DNA of 64,000 nt from NCBI GenBank assembly GCA_003049465.1, contig PYSS01000094.1, positions 62,001 to 126,000 of the forward strand. The letters run 5' to 3'. The translations under genes were made by a program, and so were the position numbers. Every line of letters begins with the position of its first letter. The first letter of the stretch is position 1. Origin of the DNA: Magnaporthiopsis rhizophila. Lineage: Eukaryota; Ascomycota; Sordariomycetes; Magnaporthales; Magnaporthaceae. Of this stretch, positions 12,001 to 24,834 are shown piece after piece. Under the pieces are notes generated by a model. The model was not told the DNA's origin and searched no databases. It was given only the letters and a program-made list of their open reading frames with translations.

Positions 12001-13391
12001 TCGGATAATACCTTTAGCAAAGGATAGCCGCCACCCGATAAATTAATTAATTATATTTTTATCGTAACAAAAGCAAGGATATAAAAATAAAAAAATAAAA
12101 AAAGCCCAAAAATAATAGCTTTAAATAACTGTACTGGTAAAACGGGGTATTTATAATAATAAAATTTGAAAGTTTAGCCAGGCAAAAAATGCCGGAGTTA
12201 ATTAGCAAACCTGTTAAAAATATAACCAAAGCTTTGCTGGAAAAACAAAAGGCATTCCAGCAAATTTTGACAAATTTTAGGGATTTATTAATTTAGGAAA
12301 AAATATTAAAAACTTCCGTTAAAAATAAGGAAAAAAGCCTCGATATTAATGCCAAAATTAACCAAAACCCCCTGGGCTAAATATATTTAACCAAAAGATT
12401 GGAAAAAAATATTAAGTTAGGCAAGTTTTGGGAAATTGCAAAAGCAAAACCCAGCAAAACCAAAAAATGATATATTATAACGGTAAGTTTGATAAAAATA
12501 TATATTACGCCCAAAAATCAAACCAAAATGCTTACCCAAAAGGTTTATATTTATATTTTTAAAGTATTAATATATTTATTGCTTTAAATTTGGCCCAATA
12601 ATTTGGAAGGGTTGGAAGATTATAAATTGTATTGCAAAATACCTGTAATAAAAAATAACAAATAATGTTTGAATTAAAACTGTAATAGCCAAACTGTTAT
12701 TTATTATAGGAAAAATATATACTAAATATAATATTAGGAAAATAATTTATTTTTGCCCCTGCAAATTTATATAATTCAAAAGGATTATAAGGATATAACG
12801 ATAAATAGCAAGGGGTATGCAAGTATTTTTTGGCCAAAATGCTTTTATAATAAATACAATAATTATTTGCGCAAAAAGTTAAAAAATAACTGGTTTCCCC
12901 ACAAAAAGAATACAAAGTTTCGAAACTTTCCAAAATAAAAATAATAATTATTCAAATAATAAATTATATTGCATAATTGCACTGAAAAAATAGCAGAATT
13001 TGCTTTATTATATTATTATTTTATAATATGTATAACAGGATTGGTTTTATATTATGCTTGCCAAAAATTAAATATAAGTATTATAGGGAAAAAATCACCA
13101 AAAATTAACAAACTGGATATTTTTACCCCGGCTACCAGTATAAGCCAAAAAACTAGGGTGTCCAACCGAAAAAAAGGCCCGAATTGAACAAAAAAAAAAC
13201 AAACCAAAAGGATCTTAACAAAAATTACCGATAATTATTTGTATTATATCAGGAAAAAGATCAAATAGCAAAGATAATAATTAATAGCCATAATTAATTA
13301 TAAATTTAACAAAAATTATATTATACCAAAAGTAATAGCAAAATACAGCATATTAATATATCAAAAATAATAGCTATACAATTTTAAAATT

Positions 13392-16300
13392 ATGGAAAAA
13401 AAACCAATTATTTATAATAATAAAATAATCAATTTAAAAACAAATCGATTTACGTTCAAAATTTCGGGAAAAATTTACATTATCCTAAATATTATAAATA
13501 TAAAAGGAAAAAACTTAATTCTGGGTTTCCCCTGGTTTAAAAAGTATAAATGCCCTAATAAATTAGGTTTTAAAAAAGTCCAATGGAGAGAGTTACTATC
13601 GGAAAACAAAAAAAATTAAATAATTACAGGCCCTAAACGATAAAAAATAAAAACCAAACAGAATTATTATAATAATAGCAAAATCTAATAATCAATTTTA
13701 ACAAATTATATTAACAAATTTATAATTATTAGGCAATATGGGCCTTAATAGCAAAAAATTCCAAAACCAAAAATAATATTATAAAAAAAATCACAACCAA
13801 AATTATAAACCAAAAAAGGCGCAATTAAAATTAATGATCAGAAAATAAAAATAATAAAAAATTATAACCAAAATTATAATCCGCTTAACAAATAAAGATA
13901 TTAATACCTAAAAAATATTCCCAAAAAATGCTATAAATATTAAAAATTATTCCAAAAAAAATTGAAAACAGTATTTTCAAAATACGGATCGTTCAATGAC
14001 AAAATCAAATTAAAATTAAAAGTACAGCTTAATTACCAAAAATTATATCAGTTAAATCCTAAATAACAAAGGCTATTATAAAAATAATTTGCGGAAAACC
14101 TGAAACAAAGCATTATCCAATTTTCAGATTTTCCTATAAAATATAGGATATTATTTATTCCTAAAAAAAGTGATATATATTAATTATTATCCGCTAAATA
14201 AAGCCATAATAAAAAATCGATATCGTTTATTTTTTATTAATAAATTAAAAAATAAGCTCGATAAAGCCAAATAATTTATAGCCTGAAATTTATGCAAAAT
14301 GTACAGCCTGTTAAAAATTAAAAAAATAGATAAATAAAAAACCGCCTTTTAAACCCGGCTAAAAATATACAAATTATTAATAATAACCTTTAAATTTATT
14401 AATATACCAGCCATATTCCAGGGGATAATTAACCATATAAAAAAAAATATCTGGATATTATTGCATTTGCTTACCTGGATAATATCCTAATTTTTTCAAA
14501 AATATCAAAAAAAATATAAAAAATATATGCATAAAATCCGGCAAAAATTATAAAATATAAAGTTTTTAATTAAAGCCAAAAAATACAGATAATATATACA
14601 GAAAATTATCTTTTTAAAATATATAATTATGCCAGGATAAGTACAGATAAAACCAAAAAAGGTATAAACCGTTAAAAAATAGCCCAAACCGATCAATATT
14701 AAAAAAATACAAAACTTGGTGGGCCTTTTGAATTTTTACCGCCGGTTTATCCGGAATTTTAATAAAATAGCACTTTTATTTACAAATTTACCAAACATAA
14801 CACCTCTTTTTATTAAAAAACGCAAAAATAAAAGGCTTTTAACCTGTTAAAAAAAAACCATAATATAAAAACCAGTATTAGCTTTATCAAACCTAAATAA
14901 ACCTTGCAAAATTAAAATTAACGTATCGGATATTGCGATCGGGGCCCAATTTAACTAATAAAATAATAACAAAAGGCTGTAGCCTTACATTTTTTTATTA
15001 TATAAATTTAACAACCCGAAATTAAATTAGCCAATTTATAATAAAAAATTTATAATTATTATTTGGGTATTAAAAAATAAAATATTTACTTGTGCCAAAC
15101 AAATCACCAGATTATAATCAATATAAATTATAAAAATTTTGCAAATATTACCACCTGCGAAATATTAAATAAATAATAAGTTTGGTAAAATTAATTTTTC
15201 CAGGATTATAATTTTAAAATTAAATATAAAAAAAGATCGGAAAACGGAAAAGCAAATGCTTTAAACCGCTAATTAAATTATAAAAACAAAATAACACCAA
15301 AAATGCATACAATTTTAGCATAAAAACCGGACAAATTTTTGATTTTAATATAACAGATACTGGTAAAAACTATACTTTAATAAAAATAAATCCCTAAAAA
15401 AATCCAACAAATTTATGACAAGTTAATTTATAAATATTAAAAGGTAATTAAAACCTGGAAAAAATTATAATAGCATTACGGATTTACCGGAACCCAAATT
15501 ACGGTTTATAAAGCAATAAAAAATTACAAAAACTATATTAAAAATAAGGCCAGCAAATACAAACCTTATAAATTATTTTAGCCTTTGCCGGTGCTTAATA
15601 AAATATAGCAAAAAATTACGATAAATTTTGTGATTAAATTTTTTAAATCAAAAAAGCCTTTAATAAATATTTAATATAATAGCATTTTAATAATAATGAA
15701 TAAATTTACCAAATATACCCTGTTTTTTTTATAAAAAAAGCAATAATATTATAAAATTAGCATATATTTTTATTCAAAATATAATTTTAAAATATAAAAT
15801 GCCCAATAAATTAATTACAAATTAAGATATACTGTTTATTAATAAATTTTGAAAGCTTTAATGGTCAAATTTGGAGCAAAATATACATTATTAACAATTT
15901 ATTATTTTAAAACGGATAAATAAATAAAATAAATAAACCAACCCATAAAATAATATTTATATTATTATATTAATTATAAACAAAATAATTGGGTATAATT
16001 ATTTTTTATAGCCTAATTTGTTTATAATAATTCGGTATACAAAATATAAAAGTTATTTTTTTTTGCAAATTATAAATTTATATTTACGGTGTACAAAAAA
16101 CCTAAAAACAGGAAAAAACGCTACAGTAACAAAAATACAGGTTACCAAAATAATTAAATTATACAAATATTTGCAGAAAAAGTTTAAAAAGTTTCAAAAG
16201 CATATATTTACCCAAATAAATAAAAAAGGTACAAAAACCAGCCTTTAAAAAAAGGATAATATTTATCTTTTGCACCGCAATATTAAAATAAAACGGTTAA

Positions 16301-16690
16301 ATAATAAACTGGATTACAAAAAATTTGGACTGTTCAAAATTAAAAAATCAATTTTAATAATCAATTACGAATTTTAATTATTATTAATTATAAAAATTTA
16401 TCCCGTTTTTACTTTTTTTTGCTAAAACCGGCACTATTTGGCTCGAAAAATACAAAATTAATAAAAATAAATCCAAACTAAAAGTGGGAAATCGAGAAAA
16501 ATTTTAATAATAAAATATATTATCCCAAATAATAATATTTAATTAAATAAATAGGATAAAAATATAAATATAATACGTGGAAAAAAAAACAAACCTTATA
16601 AATTGCCCAAAAATTTTACAATAATATCGGCAGGGATAATTATACAAATATTAGCAAAAAAAATGCACCAAACGGGCAAAAAGGTATAAT
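13392..16690 (+). pseudogene. Decayed pol of element A (PR-RT-RH-IN-chromodomain)
   Basis: The protease end is visible at 13,392-13,619, with the gypsy-type motif LILGFPWFKKY. The RT catalytic block is at about 14,469-14,498 and reads AYLDNILIFS, the family's YLDD with the second D changed to N. Integrase core remnants lie at about 15,640-15,850. A chromodomain-like tail lies at about 16,420-16,640, with a YLIK-(W)IG-KYKYNTWEKK pattern like YxVKWxGYxxxxxTWExxxNL. This identifies a chromovirus (Ty3/gypsy with integrase chromodomain). The mutations fit RIP. Confidence 0.65.
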
Positions 16691-17465
16691 TTTTTTATAT
16701 GCTTAATTAGGTTGCATTAAAAATTAAACCCAAAATTTTCCTCTTAAAAAACAAATATATTACTATTATATTATACAACCAAAAAAGATTATTTGGGTAA
16801 AGCAATAATTAACCCAATTAAAAAAAGCAAACAAATCAAAATTAAAAATAACCCCAAAACCAGCCCAATCAAAAAAAGAATTTAAAGGGGAGAAAATTAG
16901 GGAAAGCACAGGCTTTTGCGGCCGCCTTTTCGGCTTCCTCCCGTTTAACCCATTCTAATTTCTCCATATTATTAATACCCCAAAATAGCGCGCATAATTT
17001 TTATTTCAACCAAAAATCTTTTTATTTTTGCAAACGCTCCAACCGGTTATTAAAAATATAATATTTATTTTTAACAGCTCGAATGGCCGTTTTTAACTAT
17101 TAGTACTAGTAATTAATAAAATAAAGCTGGTCGGAAAATAAGCCAAAAAGGTTATATTTAAAACGGTTAATACAAAAATATTTTACGCAACAAAACTAAT
17201 TTTAAAAAAAAGCTTAAGACCTCGCCCGTTTAAAAATTTTGTAACAATAAATATAAAAAGGTATAAAAATAGCAAATAAAAAAATACAGCTAAAAGGTTT
17301 TTTTAACGGAATATTGAAAAGATTGCCGGTTTATGCTTTTGCATCCGGCTAAATATTTTATTAGGGTAAAAAAGGGTAAAATAAAAAGGCAAAAAAAATA
17401 TGCACTGTTAAAAAAAATAACTAAAAATATAACCAAAAATATTTGGCTTAAAAAAGGGAACCTAG

Positions 17466-18165
17466 TATTATAACCATATTACGCCCGGAAAAAGCAAAAG
17501 GGCTGAAAGGCTAAACCTTAACAATGCGTTTTAACCCTGCAACAGGATAATAGGATTACAATATTTGCAGGGTTATGTAAAAAAAGTGTATAGCCAGATA
17601 ATTTATAATTTGCCTTACAAATTACAAATCAAAAAAAGTGTTTTGCAATTTGCTTTACAGATCACAAATTAAAAAAAATGCTTTGTAATTTGCCTTACAA
17701 ATCACAAATTAAGAAAAATGCTTTGTAATTTGCCTTATAAATTATAAATTAAAAAAATATTCTGTAATTTGCCTTACAAATTATAAATCAAAAAAAGTGC
17801 TTCATAATTTGCTTTATAAATCAAAAAATCCAGTAAAAAGGTTATCCGCTTATAAATAGGGACAGAACTTCCAGGCAAACAGATAGTTTTAACTGAGGCT
17901 TCGGCATCAGTCAAAATAAGGGGAATAAATGGACCAGGATAGGAATATAAAAAAGGCAGGACCTTGTTGGGTATTAGGTAGTTTAATTAAGGCTTTGGTA
18001 CCAGTTAATTGAAATTAGTTTCAAGGCAATCCTTTGAGCGAGTAATATAAATAATTGTTTTACCAGACCCCCAAATCACGTGCAAGGCGACCTTGCAACC
18101 AAGTTACTGCTTAACACCGCCTTTAGGTGCTTTATTTTAGGAGCAGAAGGCCTGTGATTGTAATA
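17466..18165 (+). repeat. Long LTR shared by elements A (3') and B (5')
   Basis: Begins TATTATAACC right after the purine tract of A and ends GATTGTAATA. A gag-bearing internal region (element B) follows, so one LTR appears to serve two elements in tandem, as unequal LTR recombination produces. It is about 240-300 bp longer than the other LTRs, partly because of the minisatellite listed next. The junction downstream (18,166-18,179) repeats ATTATAATA, suggesting a second LTR end 14 bp further on. Confidence 0.55.
17606..17825 (+). repeat. Minisatellite inside LTR, about 40 bp x 5-6
   Basis: Tandem units of the form TAATTTGCCTTACAAATTAC plus an A-rich spacer and TGCTTTG. The LTRs of element D carry only two such units (31,490-31,570 and 38,912-38,985), so copy number varies between LTRs and accounts for part of the length difference. 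Confidence 0.7.
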
Positions 18166-20145
18166 TTATAATTATAATATTTTAACTGATCCTATTTGGC
18201 ATTTACTAGAGGTAGTAAACAGATAATAACCATATTAATCGCAAGAAAAACCGCTAAAAATATTATAATAAGCGGCAAAACCTATAATAACACCCTTTCG
18301 GCCTTATAAACTATTATTAAAAAAATTAAAATCCAGAAAAAGGAACTCGAAAAATTTAGGAAATAATTAAGGATAACCCCAACTTATAAATTTTTTATCC
18401 CGGAAAAAATATAACAGAAATAAAGGCATATTTAAAACCTTCCTTACTAAATATAAGAGATGTTTCCATTTTTACCGAAATAATTTCCAATATAAGCACC
18501 AAAAATAACTTATACCACCATTTGCTTTAATAATAAAATTAAGGATTAATTTAAACCTATATGGGCTAATTATTTAAAAAGATATATATAGATTTATTTA
18601 CCCCTTTCGACTTATATAAGCCATGGGGAGTAACTACGGATCTAGATACAAATGGGATGAAAACCGTACTCCCAGCGCGACGGCTGTTACAAAGAGCCGG
18701 GTGAAAAGGTCCCTTCGACCTACTTGCGAGTCCGCTTCGTGTGTAATGTTAAAAAAATATAATAAATTCGAAAGATCCATTTAATTAATATTTGCAAATT
18801 TCGATAAATTTGGCGAAAAAATTGCCAAAATATTTGGCCATATAGATAAAAAATAAATAATTAAAAGGAAATTTCCAATTATATTAAAAGGTACTAATAT
18901 TTGTTTATATAGCAAAATTTTACAAATTTATTAATAAATTTAATTGCATAAATAATACCAAAATAAAAGATAATATAAAAAATAAATTGGCCAAAAAATA
19001 CGCCTTAAAATTTTAATCGATTATATTATTAACATTATTTATATTAACAACAAATTTTACAAAATAATTCCTAAAAAAATTAATATACCCAGCCAATAAA
19101 ATAAAATAATAAAATAAACCAGAAAAAAGCTAAATAGTAATCATTTATGGAATATATGTAAAACCTTTAAATTTATTTATAAGGGTTATATACCTTTAGC
19201 AGCAAACAAATGAAAATATATTAATAGCAAAATATTAAGGATAAAATTGCTTTAAATATAATAAACCAGGGCATGTTAAAAAATTGCCCTTAAAAAAATA
19301 ATAGGTTATAATTATTCGATATATGGATCAGAGAAAAACTTTATATCCAGGAGCCTTATTTAGCTGGACCTATTATTTTAATAATGCATACATTATATAT
19401 ATATATATTGGATAAGGATAAATCCGGCTGGTACATATAATAAAGTTTGGCTGTAACCTGATAAATTAATTTATTATATTTTAATTATAATAAAAATGCC
19501 GACAAAAAATAAAAGATTTTGCCAAACCTAAAAACAGCGGCTTAGGATAGGTATACTAGTCGGATAAAATACTTATATTATAATATTAGAATTAAAAAAA
19601 TTGGTTAAAGAAAAAACGCCAAATCAAATTAGCAAACTTATTAAAAATGTGACCAAAGCCTTATTTGAAAAACAAAATGTATTTTAGCAAACCTTATCAA
19701 AATTAAAAAAAATTAGCAGCCCAAAAAGGAATATTAAAAACCTCGGTTAAAAATAAGGAGAGAAATCCCGATATTAATACCAAAATCAATAAAAAACTTT
19801 CGGGCCAATTATATTTAACCAGAAATCCAGAAAAAAAATATTAAATTACGGAAATTTTGAAAATCTGCAAAAATGAACACCAATAAAACCAAAAAATGGT
19901 ATAATATCCTAGCTTACCTAATAGGAGTATTTATTATATTTACGAACCAGAAAGGAGTATTTATATATATATTTATAAAGTAATACCGTGTTTATTGTTT
20001 AAGATTTGGCCTAATAATCCAAAAGGATCAGAAAATTGCGAATTATACCGCAGGGCGCCAATAATAAAAAATAATAATTAGTGCCTAAATTAGGAACAAA
20101 ATGACCAAATAATTATTTATTACAAAAAAGATATAACCTTTATAA
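18166..20145 (+). mobile_element. Element B: truncated gypsy copy (gag part only)
   Basis: Starts with the internal-region signature TTTTAACTGATCC (18,180) and follows the gag region of elements A, D and G colinearly until about 20,145, where similarity stops in mid-element. It has no pol and no 3' LTR. It is interrupted by a SINE-like insert at 18,587-18,748. Confidence 0.65.
18587..18748 (-). mobile_element. SINE-like insert (162 bp) with 13-bp TSD
   Basis: This interrupts the gag of element B at a point that is continuous in other copies (compare 29,056-29,075). Flanks TTAAAAAGATATA (18,574-18,586) and TTAAAAAAATATA (18,749-18,761) form a 13-bp target duplication with one G/A difference. 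On the minus strand its last 51 bp equal, with one C/T change, the 3' end of the 838-bp retroposon at 39,469-40,306, and it ends in an A/T-rich GGGGTAAATAAATCTATA tail. The head is GC-rich and not RIP-mutated; it contains ACGGTTTTCATCCC, a weak B-box-like motif. Length, long TSD and shared 3' tail fit a LINE-mobilised SINE. Confidence 0.65.
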
Positions 20146-20572
20146 ACGGAGGTAGTAAAGCGGCTATTATCTCTAAAAGCCCGCGCAATGCAAAATAAAA
20201 AAACGACAAAATCTAAAGCCATCACGAGAATTAGCAACATCGAATTGCCTTAAGGCATAACGCGCTCCATATCGGGTTGTGGCAATATCGCGGCAACGAT
20301 AAAAAAGGCAGCAGGCCTGGCCCAATCGATACATATAATGCAAGGCACGACCATAACAAATAAAAACCCAACACCCCGATCCGACCTAGCAACAGGCTCC
20401 AATTAATCCAAAACCATCCAAAAAGTAATGGAAAATGCGAAAAAATACCTTTATGCACTAAATAAAAAAACTAACCATTTAAATTAACGACATGTGTTTG
20501 CAATTTTGTTAATCATTTCGCGGTAACCGAACCAACCAACCGATTAAATAACCGACCGAACCCAGGGTTTGG
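20146..20572. other. Less degraded unique sequence, no gene
   Basis: A patch with more C and G than its neighbours, lying between truncated element B and the hAT transposon. The longest frame (20,231-20,458, minus) is hydrophobic and unrecognised. It ends in a run of CCAACCAACCGA-like repeats just before the hAT terminus. It may be ancestral single-copy DNA or an unknown repeat too short for RIP. Confidence 0.4.
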
Positions 20573-20877
20573 AATTTAGTTAGTTAGTCTAGCCACCCCC
20601 TTGATTAAGACTAACTAATTTAGTCACCGCTGTGACTAGGACTAAATGTGACTAACTAATGACTAACTAAAGTGATTGAACTAGTCACTTTTTGTCAATT
20701 AAATCAATCTTTAATTAATTAAAAGCCTATTTAAATAATTAAGTAAATAAATTAATAATTAATTAATCAATATTTGAATAATTATATAAATAAATACATT
20801 AATAAAATAAACAAACAAACAAATAAATAGATAAAAAGTAAATAAAATAATAAAAAAGCAAATAAAAAAGCAAATAA

Positions 20878-21291
20878 TTAAAAGTCCATATCGTCTTCCG
20901 TTAAATCCCGTAATTTTTCGTAATGCCCGGTATTTTCAATTGTTTTGCTAATAATATTACCGGGGTGTTTAACCCTATCGGTAATATCCATTTTTTTATT
21001 ATCCTTTTCGTTTTTATTACGCAAAACGGAAAGGAAATATTTACGCTTTTTAGCGTAAATGTTATTATTTGGTTGGCTTTTTAATATTCCAACCGTTTTG
21101 CGCTTTATTTAGCTGTAAAAACCAGCATTACGTGTAAGGTGGCCTTTTAATTTGCAATAAGTGCAAATTTTAGGCTTTATAACGGCCGCAATATTGTTGT
21201 TTTGCCGGCTGATTCGGGGTTGTTTTAAAACCGATAAAAGGCGTTTAATATCATTGGAATTTTCGATATTAATAGTAATTTTCGACGGCAT
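20878..21291 (-). pseudogene. Accessory ORF of the hAT element, CCH zinc-knuckle-like, one internal stop
   Basis: A 137-residue frame with a single TAA at residue 61, explained by one C-to-T change in CAA. It begins MPSKITINIENSNDIKRLL, a basic N-terminal half with ISRQNNNIA. Next comes CTYCKLKGHLTRN (C-x2-C-x4-H, but the fourth ligand position is Ala). A Lys/Arg-rich middle is followed by an acidic end, LRDLTEDDMDF. It lies inside the hAT termini, divergent from the transposase, with about 620 bp between the two starts. Relative integrity in a block where everything else is shattered suggests it was part of the mobile unit. I do not recognise the family. A nucleic-acid-binding helper is inference. 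Confidence 0.5.
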
Positions 21292-21913
21292 TTTAACGGT
21301 AATACAATAAGTATTGCAGTAAAGCGTTAAATAATAAATAATAAATCATAGGTATAAGTATAAAACAGATAGGTATAAATAATAAAATGATTTAGTTTGG
21401 TAAAAATGAAAATGGCAAATGAAATAGCACAAGGAACGGTTAAATTTATAAAAATAATAAATTTCTAAAAATTTCCATTATTTATTAATATAAAAAAGGT
21501 ATTAATAATGCAATATTTATTATATTATTAATAAAATATATTAATTTACAATTAAATTTACGTAATTATATATTAATAATATGAAAATTCTAGCAATTTC
21601 TATTAATTTCTATGCGATTCTTTTTAATTTTACGCGTTATTATAAATTAAAAACGCATTTTAATTTGCAAATAATTATTAAACAATACGTAATTTGCTCA
21701 TTAAAATTAATAAATATTAATAATATATATATATATTTCTAGAATTTTTACTGTAAATATAAATAAACGTTAAGCTTTCTAATTAACAGTTTTTCTTTTT
21801 TACTTTTTTTTCACAAACTATTAATTATTATACACATATATTTACTATTACTTATCTTTTTACGCTAAAAGCTTTATTTTTAACCTTATTCTTACTAATG
21901 ATCCTTATTTAAC

Positions 21914-24408
21914 ATGGATAATATTGTTTTATTAGTAAACAGCGTTATTTCCGATAATAATTCGGAATATATTACTACTAATAATAATTCCAATAGCAAT
22001 TCCGGTAATAATTCTGATAATATTTTTGGTAATAACTTCGGTAATAATATAAATTATAAAAACTCCCTGTATAACCAACCCAATTATACGTTACTGTTAA
22101 ATAAAAATGAAAAAAGTTATATTTTTCAAAATACTTTATTTACCCGCACGCTTTTACTTATTAATATGAATAAAGAACCGGAAATTATTATATAATGCAT
22201 TAGGTGTAAATATAAATGTATTGAAAAAGTAAGCGGGTTTTTATCGTCGAATTATGCTCAGTATTATAAAATAAAACATCTTAATATTGCATATAATAAA
22301 GCTAGTGAAAAAAACTAGGCCAAAAAAGCAAAATATACCCCAAAACCTTATAATATCTTCGCTTTTATCAAATAATCTAATGGATAATCGAAAACGCTAA
22401 TGTCAAAATACGATTATAACAGATCTTACCGATACGGATGCGTATAATAAAATATTATAGTTTATTATCGATAATAATTTATCTTTTAATATAATAAAAT
22501 CGAATTCCTTTACTGATTTACTTAATTATTATAATAGAATTTCTCCTATTATTAATATTTAAAAATTAAAAATTATACCAAATAATACCTATAATGAATA
22601 TTTTTCGTTCTTTAATGATAAAATGCGATTATATATTAAAAATAACGATAGATTTAATATAATTTTCGATATATGGACTTCCAAAATAACCGGTACCCAA
22701 TATTTCAGTATTATCGTAATATCCATAAGCCCTAATTGGAAATTAATTTATGTTGGGATCAATGGTGATTATAATAAGGGGATCGGTAACGATAAGATAA
22801 GGGGCCTGCAGGGTAAGTGCAGGGTAGGTAATTATATTAGAGGTATATGAGCATAAGGAAGAGGAAATCTCCCTTGGATCCCTTGGAGGGATAGGTCTTA
22901 TATATGCACGTTTGGCATGGCCTGTGTTCTGCCTGTGGCCTGGCTTGTGGCTTAGCTCGTGGCTAGGCCTTTGGCCTGCTGTAATACCTGGATGCATGTA
23001 TATAATATATGTACCAACAAATTATAAATCAATCGGATTTGAAAAAATTGGCAATATAAGCTATACTGGTGAAAATTTATATTTAAAATTTAATAATATT
23101 ATCGAAAAAATCCCTTTATTAACAAAGATACTATTCTATCGATTACGCGTGATAATATTAATAATAATCATACTTTTATAAGTTATTATAACGAAAATAT
23201 TACCAATTATTTTTACAATATTCGTTATGCAGCCCATATATTAAATTTGGTTGCAAAAGATATATTACGCCATTTTTTAAATAATAATATTATTAATAAC
23301 AATAAATATTATTACCGCAAGGGTTTGTAAAATTATTACAATTTTAAAATATAATAATGAACCAAAAAAGCTCCTAATTAAAGGGATTAATAAATATCAA
23401 AACGAGGGCATATTAAAAAGGGATTTTAAGCTAATAAAAATCCCTATGGATAATAATTCCCGTTAAAATTCAATATATTTAATGCTGAACACCTTTTATA
23501 AATTAAAATACCCTTTAATATATATTGGTAAAAATATTAAAATAACGATTGTAAAAAAGCAATATTAACGGAATCAAAATTTGATAATATTAATAATTAA
23601 TACCTATATTTGAAATATTTGTAAAACCTATTATAAAATTGCAAAGGCAGATATATACTACTTTAAATATTACCTTTTTATATATATATCGTATTTATAC
23701 AAATTACGCAATTTAATATCGGTTTTAAAGCAAAAAAAAACCGATTAAATCGTAACAATTAAATCAGGAATAAAAAAATTAGATAAATATAATATATTTA
23801 GAATATATCGGCCATATATACTATCAATTATATTAGATCCGCGATATAAAATATCGCATTTTGAAAATAACGAATTACTTCATTTTTATCTTAATATTAA
23901 AAACGATGCAAAAGCTTTACTTACGCACGAATATATAAAATTAAAAAATAAAATAAACCCTATAAATATAATCGATTCGTTCGACAAATTAAACACTAAT
24001 TTGTACCAAAAAACTAATAATAAAAATAATAATAGCAATTCGGATTCCGAATTATTTAAAGGGAAAAACGTAACAAAAAGATGATGAATATTTAGTATAT
24101 TTAAACGAAAATATTTATAATCAAAGCCAGGATATTTTATTATATTAGAAAAATAACGAACAAGGCTTCCCAATATTAAGCATATTAGCTAAAAGATATT
24201 TATCGATTTCGGCCACTTCGGCTGCAATAAAGGGATTATTTTCTACCGCTACTAATATTATAACCCCAAACCGTAATAAATAAAATCGGAAACTAACTGT
24301 AAAATATTACTATGAAAAAGCTGGAATATAGCCGATTTATCGGTTTTACAAAACGAATTACAGCAAAATGAACAATCTTCCAGCGAAAATAGCGATTCGG
24401 AAGGTTAA
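21914..24408 (+). pseudogene. hAT transposase, degenerate
   Basis: An Asn-rich N-terminus (21,914-22,195) leads into a BED-type zinc finger (CIRCKYKC...YYKIKH, about 22,197-22,285). The catalytic core has FNIIFDIWTSKITGTQYFSI (22,650-22,715), which contains the D-x-WTS signature of hAT transposases. AAHILNLVAKDILRHF lies at about 23,229-23,280. The C-terminal dimerisation domain, FPILSILAKRYLSISATSAA followed by GLFSTATNII, lies at about 24,165-24,260. The gene ends SSSENSDSEG-TAA at 24,408. In-frame TAA/TAG codons, frameshifts and the LTR insertion at 22,754 kill it. RIP damage is lighter than in the gypsy internal regions. Confidence 0.75.
22754..23007 (-). repeat. Probable solo LTR inside the hAT transposase
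   Basis: About 254 bp interrupt the transposase right after its SPNWKLIYV segment. The flanks are TATGT on both sides (22,749-22,753 and 23,008-23,012), a 5-bp duplication. The insert runs TG...TA, consistent with TG...CA after RIP. On the minus strand it has a TATATAA box and a TTCCTTATGC block like the island at 8,641-8,830. It is GC-rich with repeated GTGGCTTGGC-type motifs. The family is different from the gypsy LTRs in this window. Confidence 0.5.
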
Positions 24409-24834
24409 ATAAGCTAATTTATATTATAAATTTAATATTTATTATTTTTATTATTGCTATTTTATTACTCGTATTATTATTATATTTATTACTCTTATTT
24501 TTACAGTTTTTATCGCCTTTGTTATTGCTATTTTTACTGCTTTTATTATTATTGTTTTTATTATCAATTTTACTCATTATTTTATTATTTACTTTTTATA
24601 TTTATATATTTATTTTAGCTTAATTTTACGTATAACAAATAAAAAATTTAAAAAAAATTATCTAAATTTTATGTAAAAATTATGCAAAAGTAACTAAAAA
24701 TGACTAGTTTAGTCAGTTTAGTTAGTTAAAATTTTTTTAGTTAGTCATTAGTTAGTTAAACCGTTGACTAAGACTAACTAAATTAAATTAGTCATGACTA
24801 AAACTAAAGATTAATGACTAAATTCCGAACCCTG

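Larger units (their letters stand above)
10509..18165 (+). mobile_element. Element A: full-length RIP-dead Ty3/gypsy chromovirus
   Basis: LTR-like sequence at both ends (10,509-10,910 and 17,466-18,165) encloses 6.55 kb with gag, protease, RT, RNase H, integrase and chromodomain traces in gypsy order. The A-rich/purine tract GGCTTAAAAAAGGGAACC precedes the 3' LTR. The internal length equals that of element D once D's solo LTR is removed. All reading frames are cut by stops. The two LTRs differ in length because of a minisatellite in the 3' one, and no target duplication was found, so the ends may be recombinant. Confidence 0.7.
20573..24834 (+). mobile_element. hAT-family DNA transposon
   Basis: The ends are CAGGGTTTGGAATTTAGT (left) and ACTAAATTCCGAACCCTG (right), an inverted repeat with one or two changes and the CAGGG start typical of hAT elements. 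Subterminal regions are packed with TTAGTTAGTC/GACTAACTAA motifs in both orientations (20,575-20,700 and 24,700-24,830), likely transposase binding sites. It encodes a transposase on the plus strand and a second small ORF on the minus strand, and carries a solo LTR. The expected 8-bp target duplication is not clear (ACCGAACC versus CATATATT). Confidence 0.8.

Noticed and set aside
17606..17825. CRISPR-like array of about 40-bp repeats
   Set aside because: The units are contiguous tandem repeats without unique spacers and lie within an LTR.
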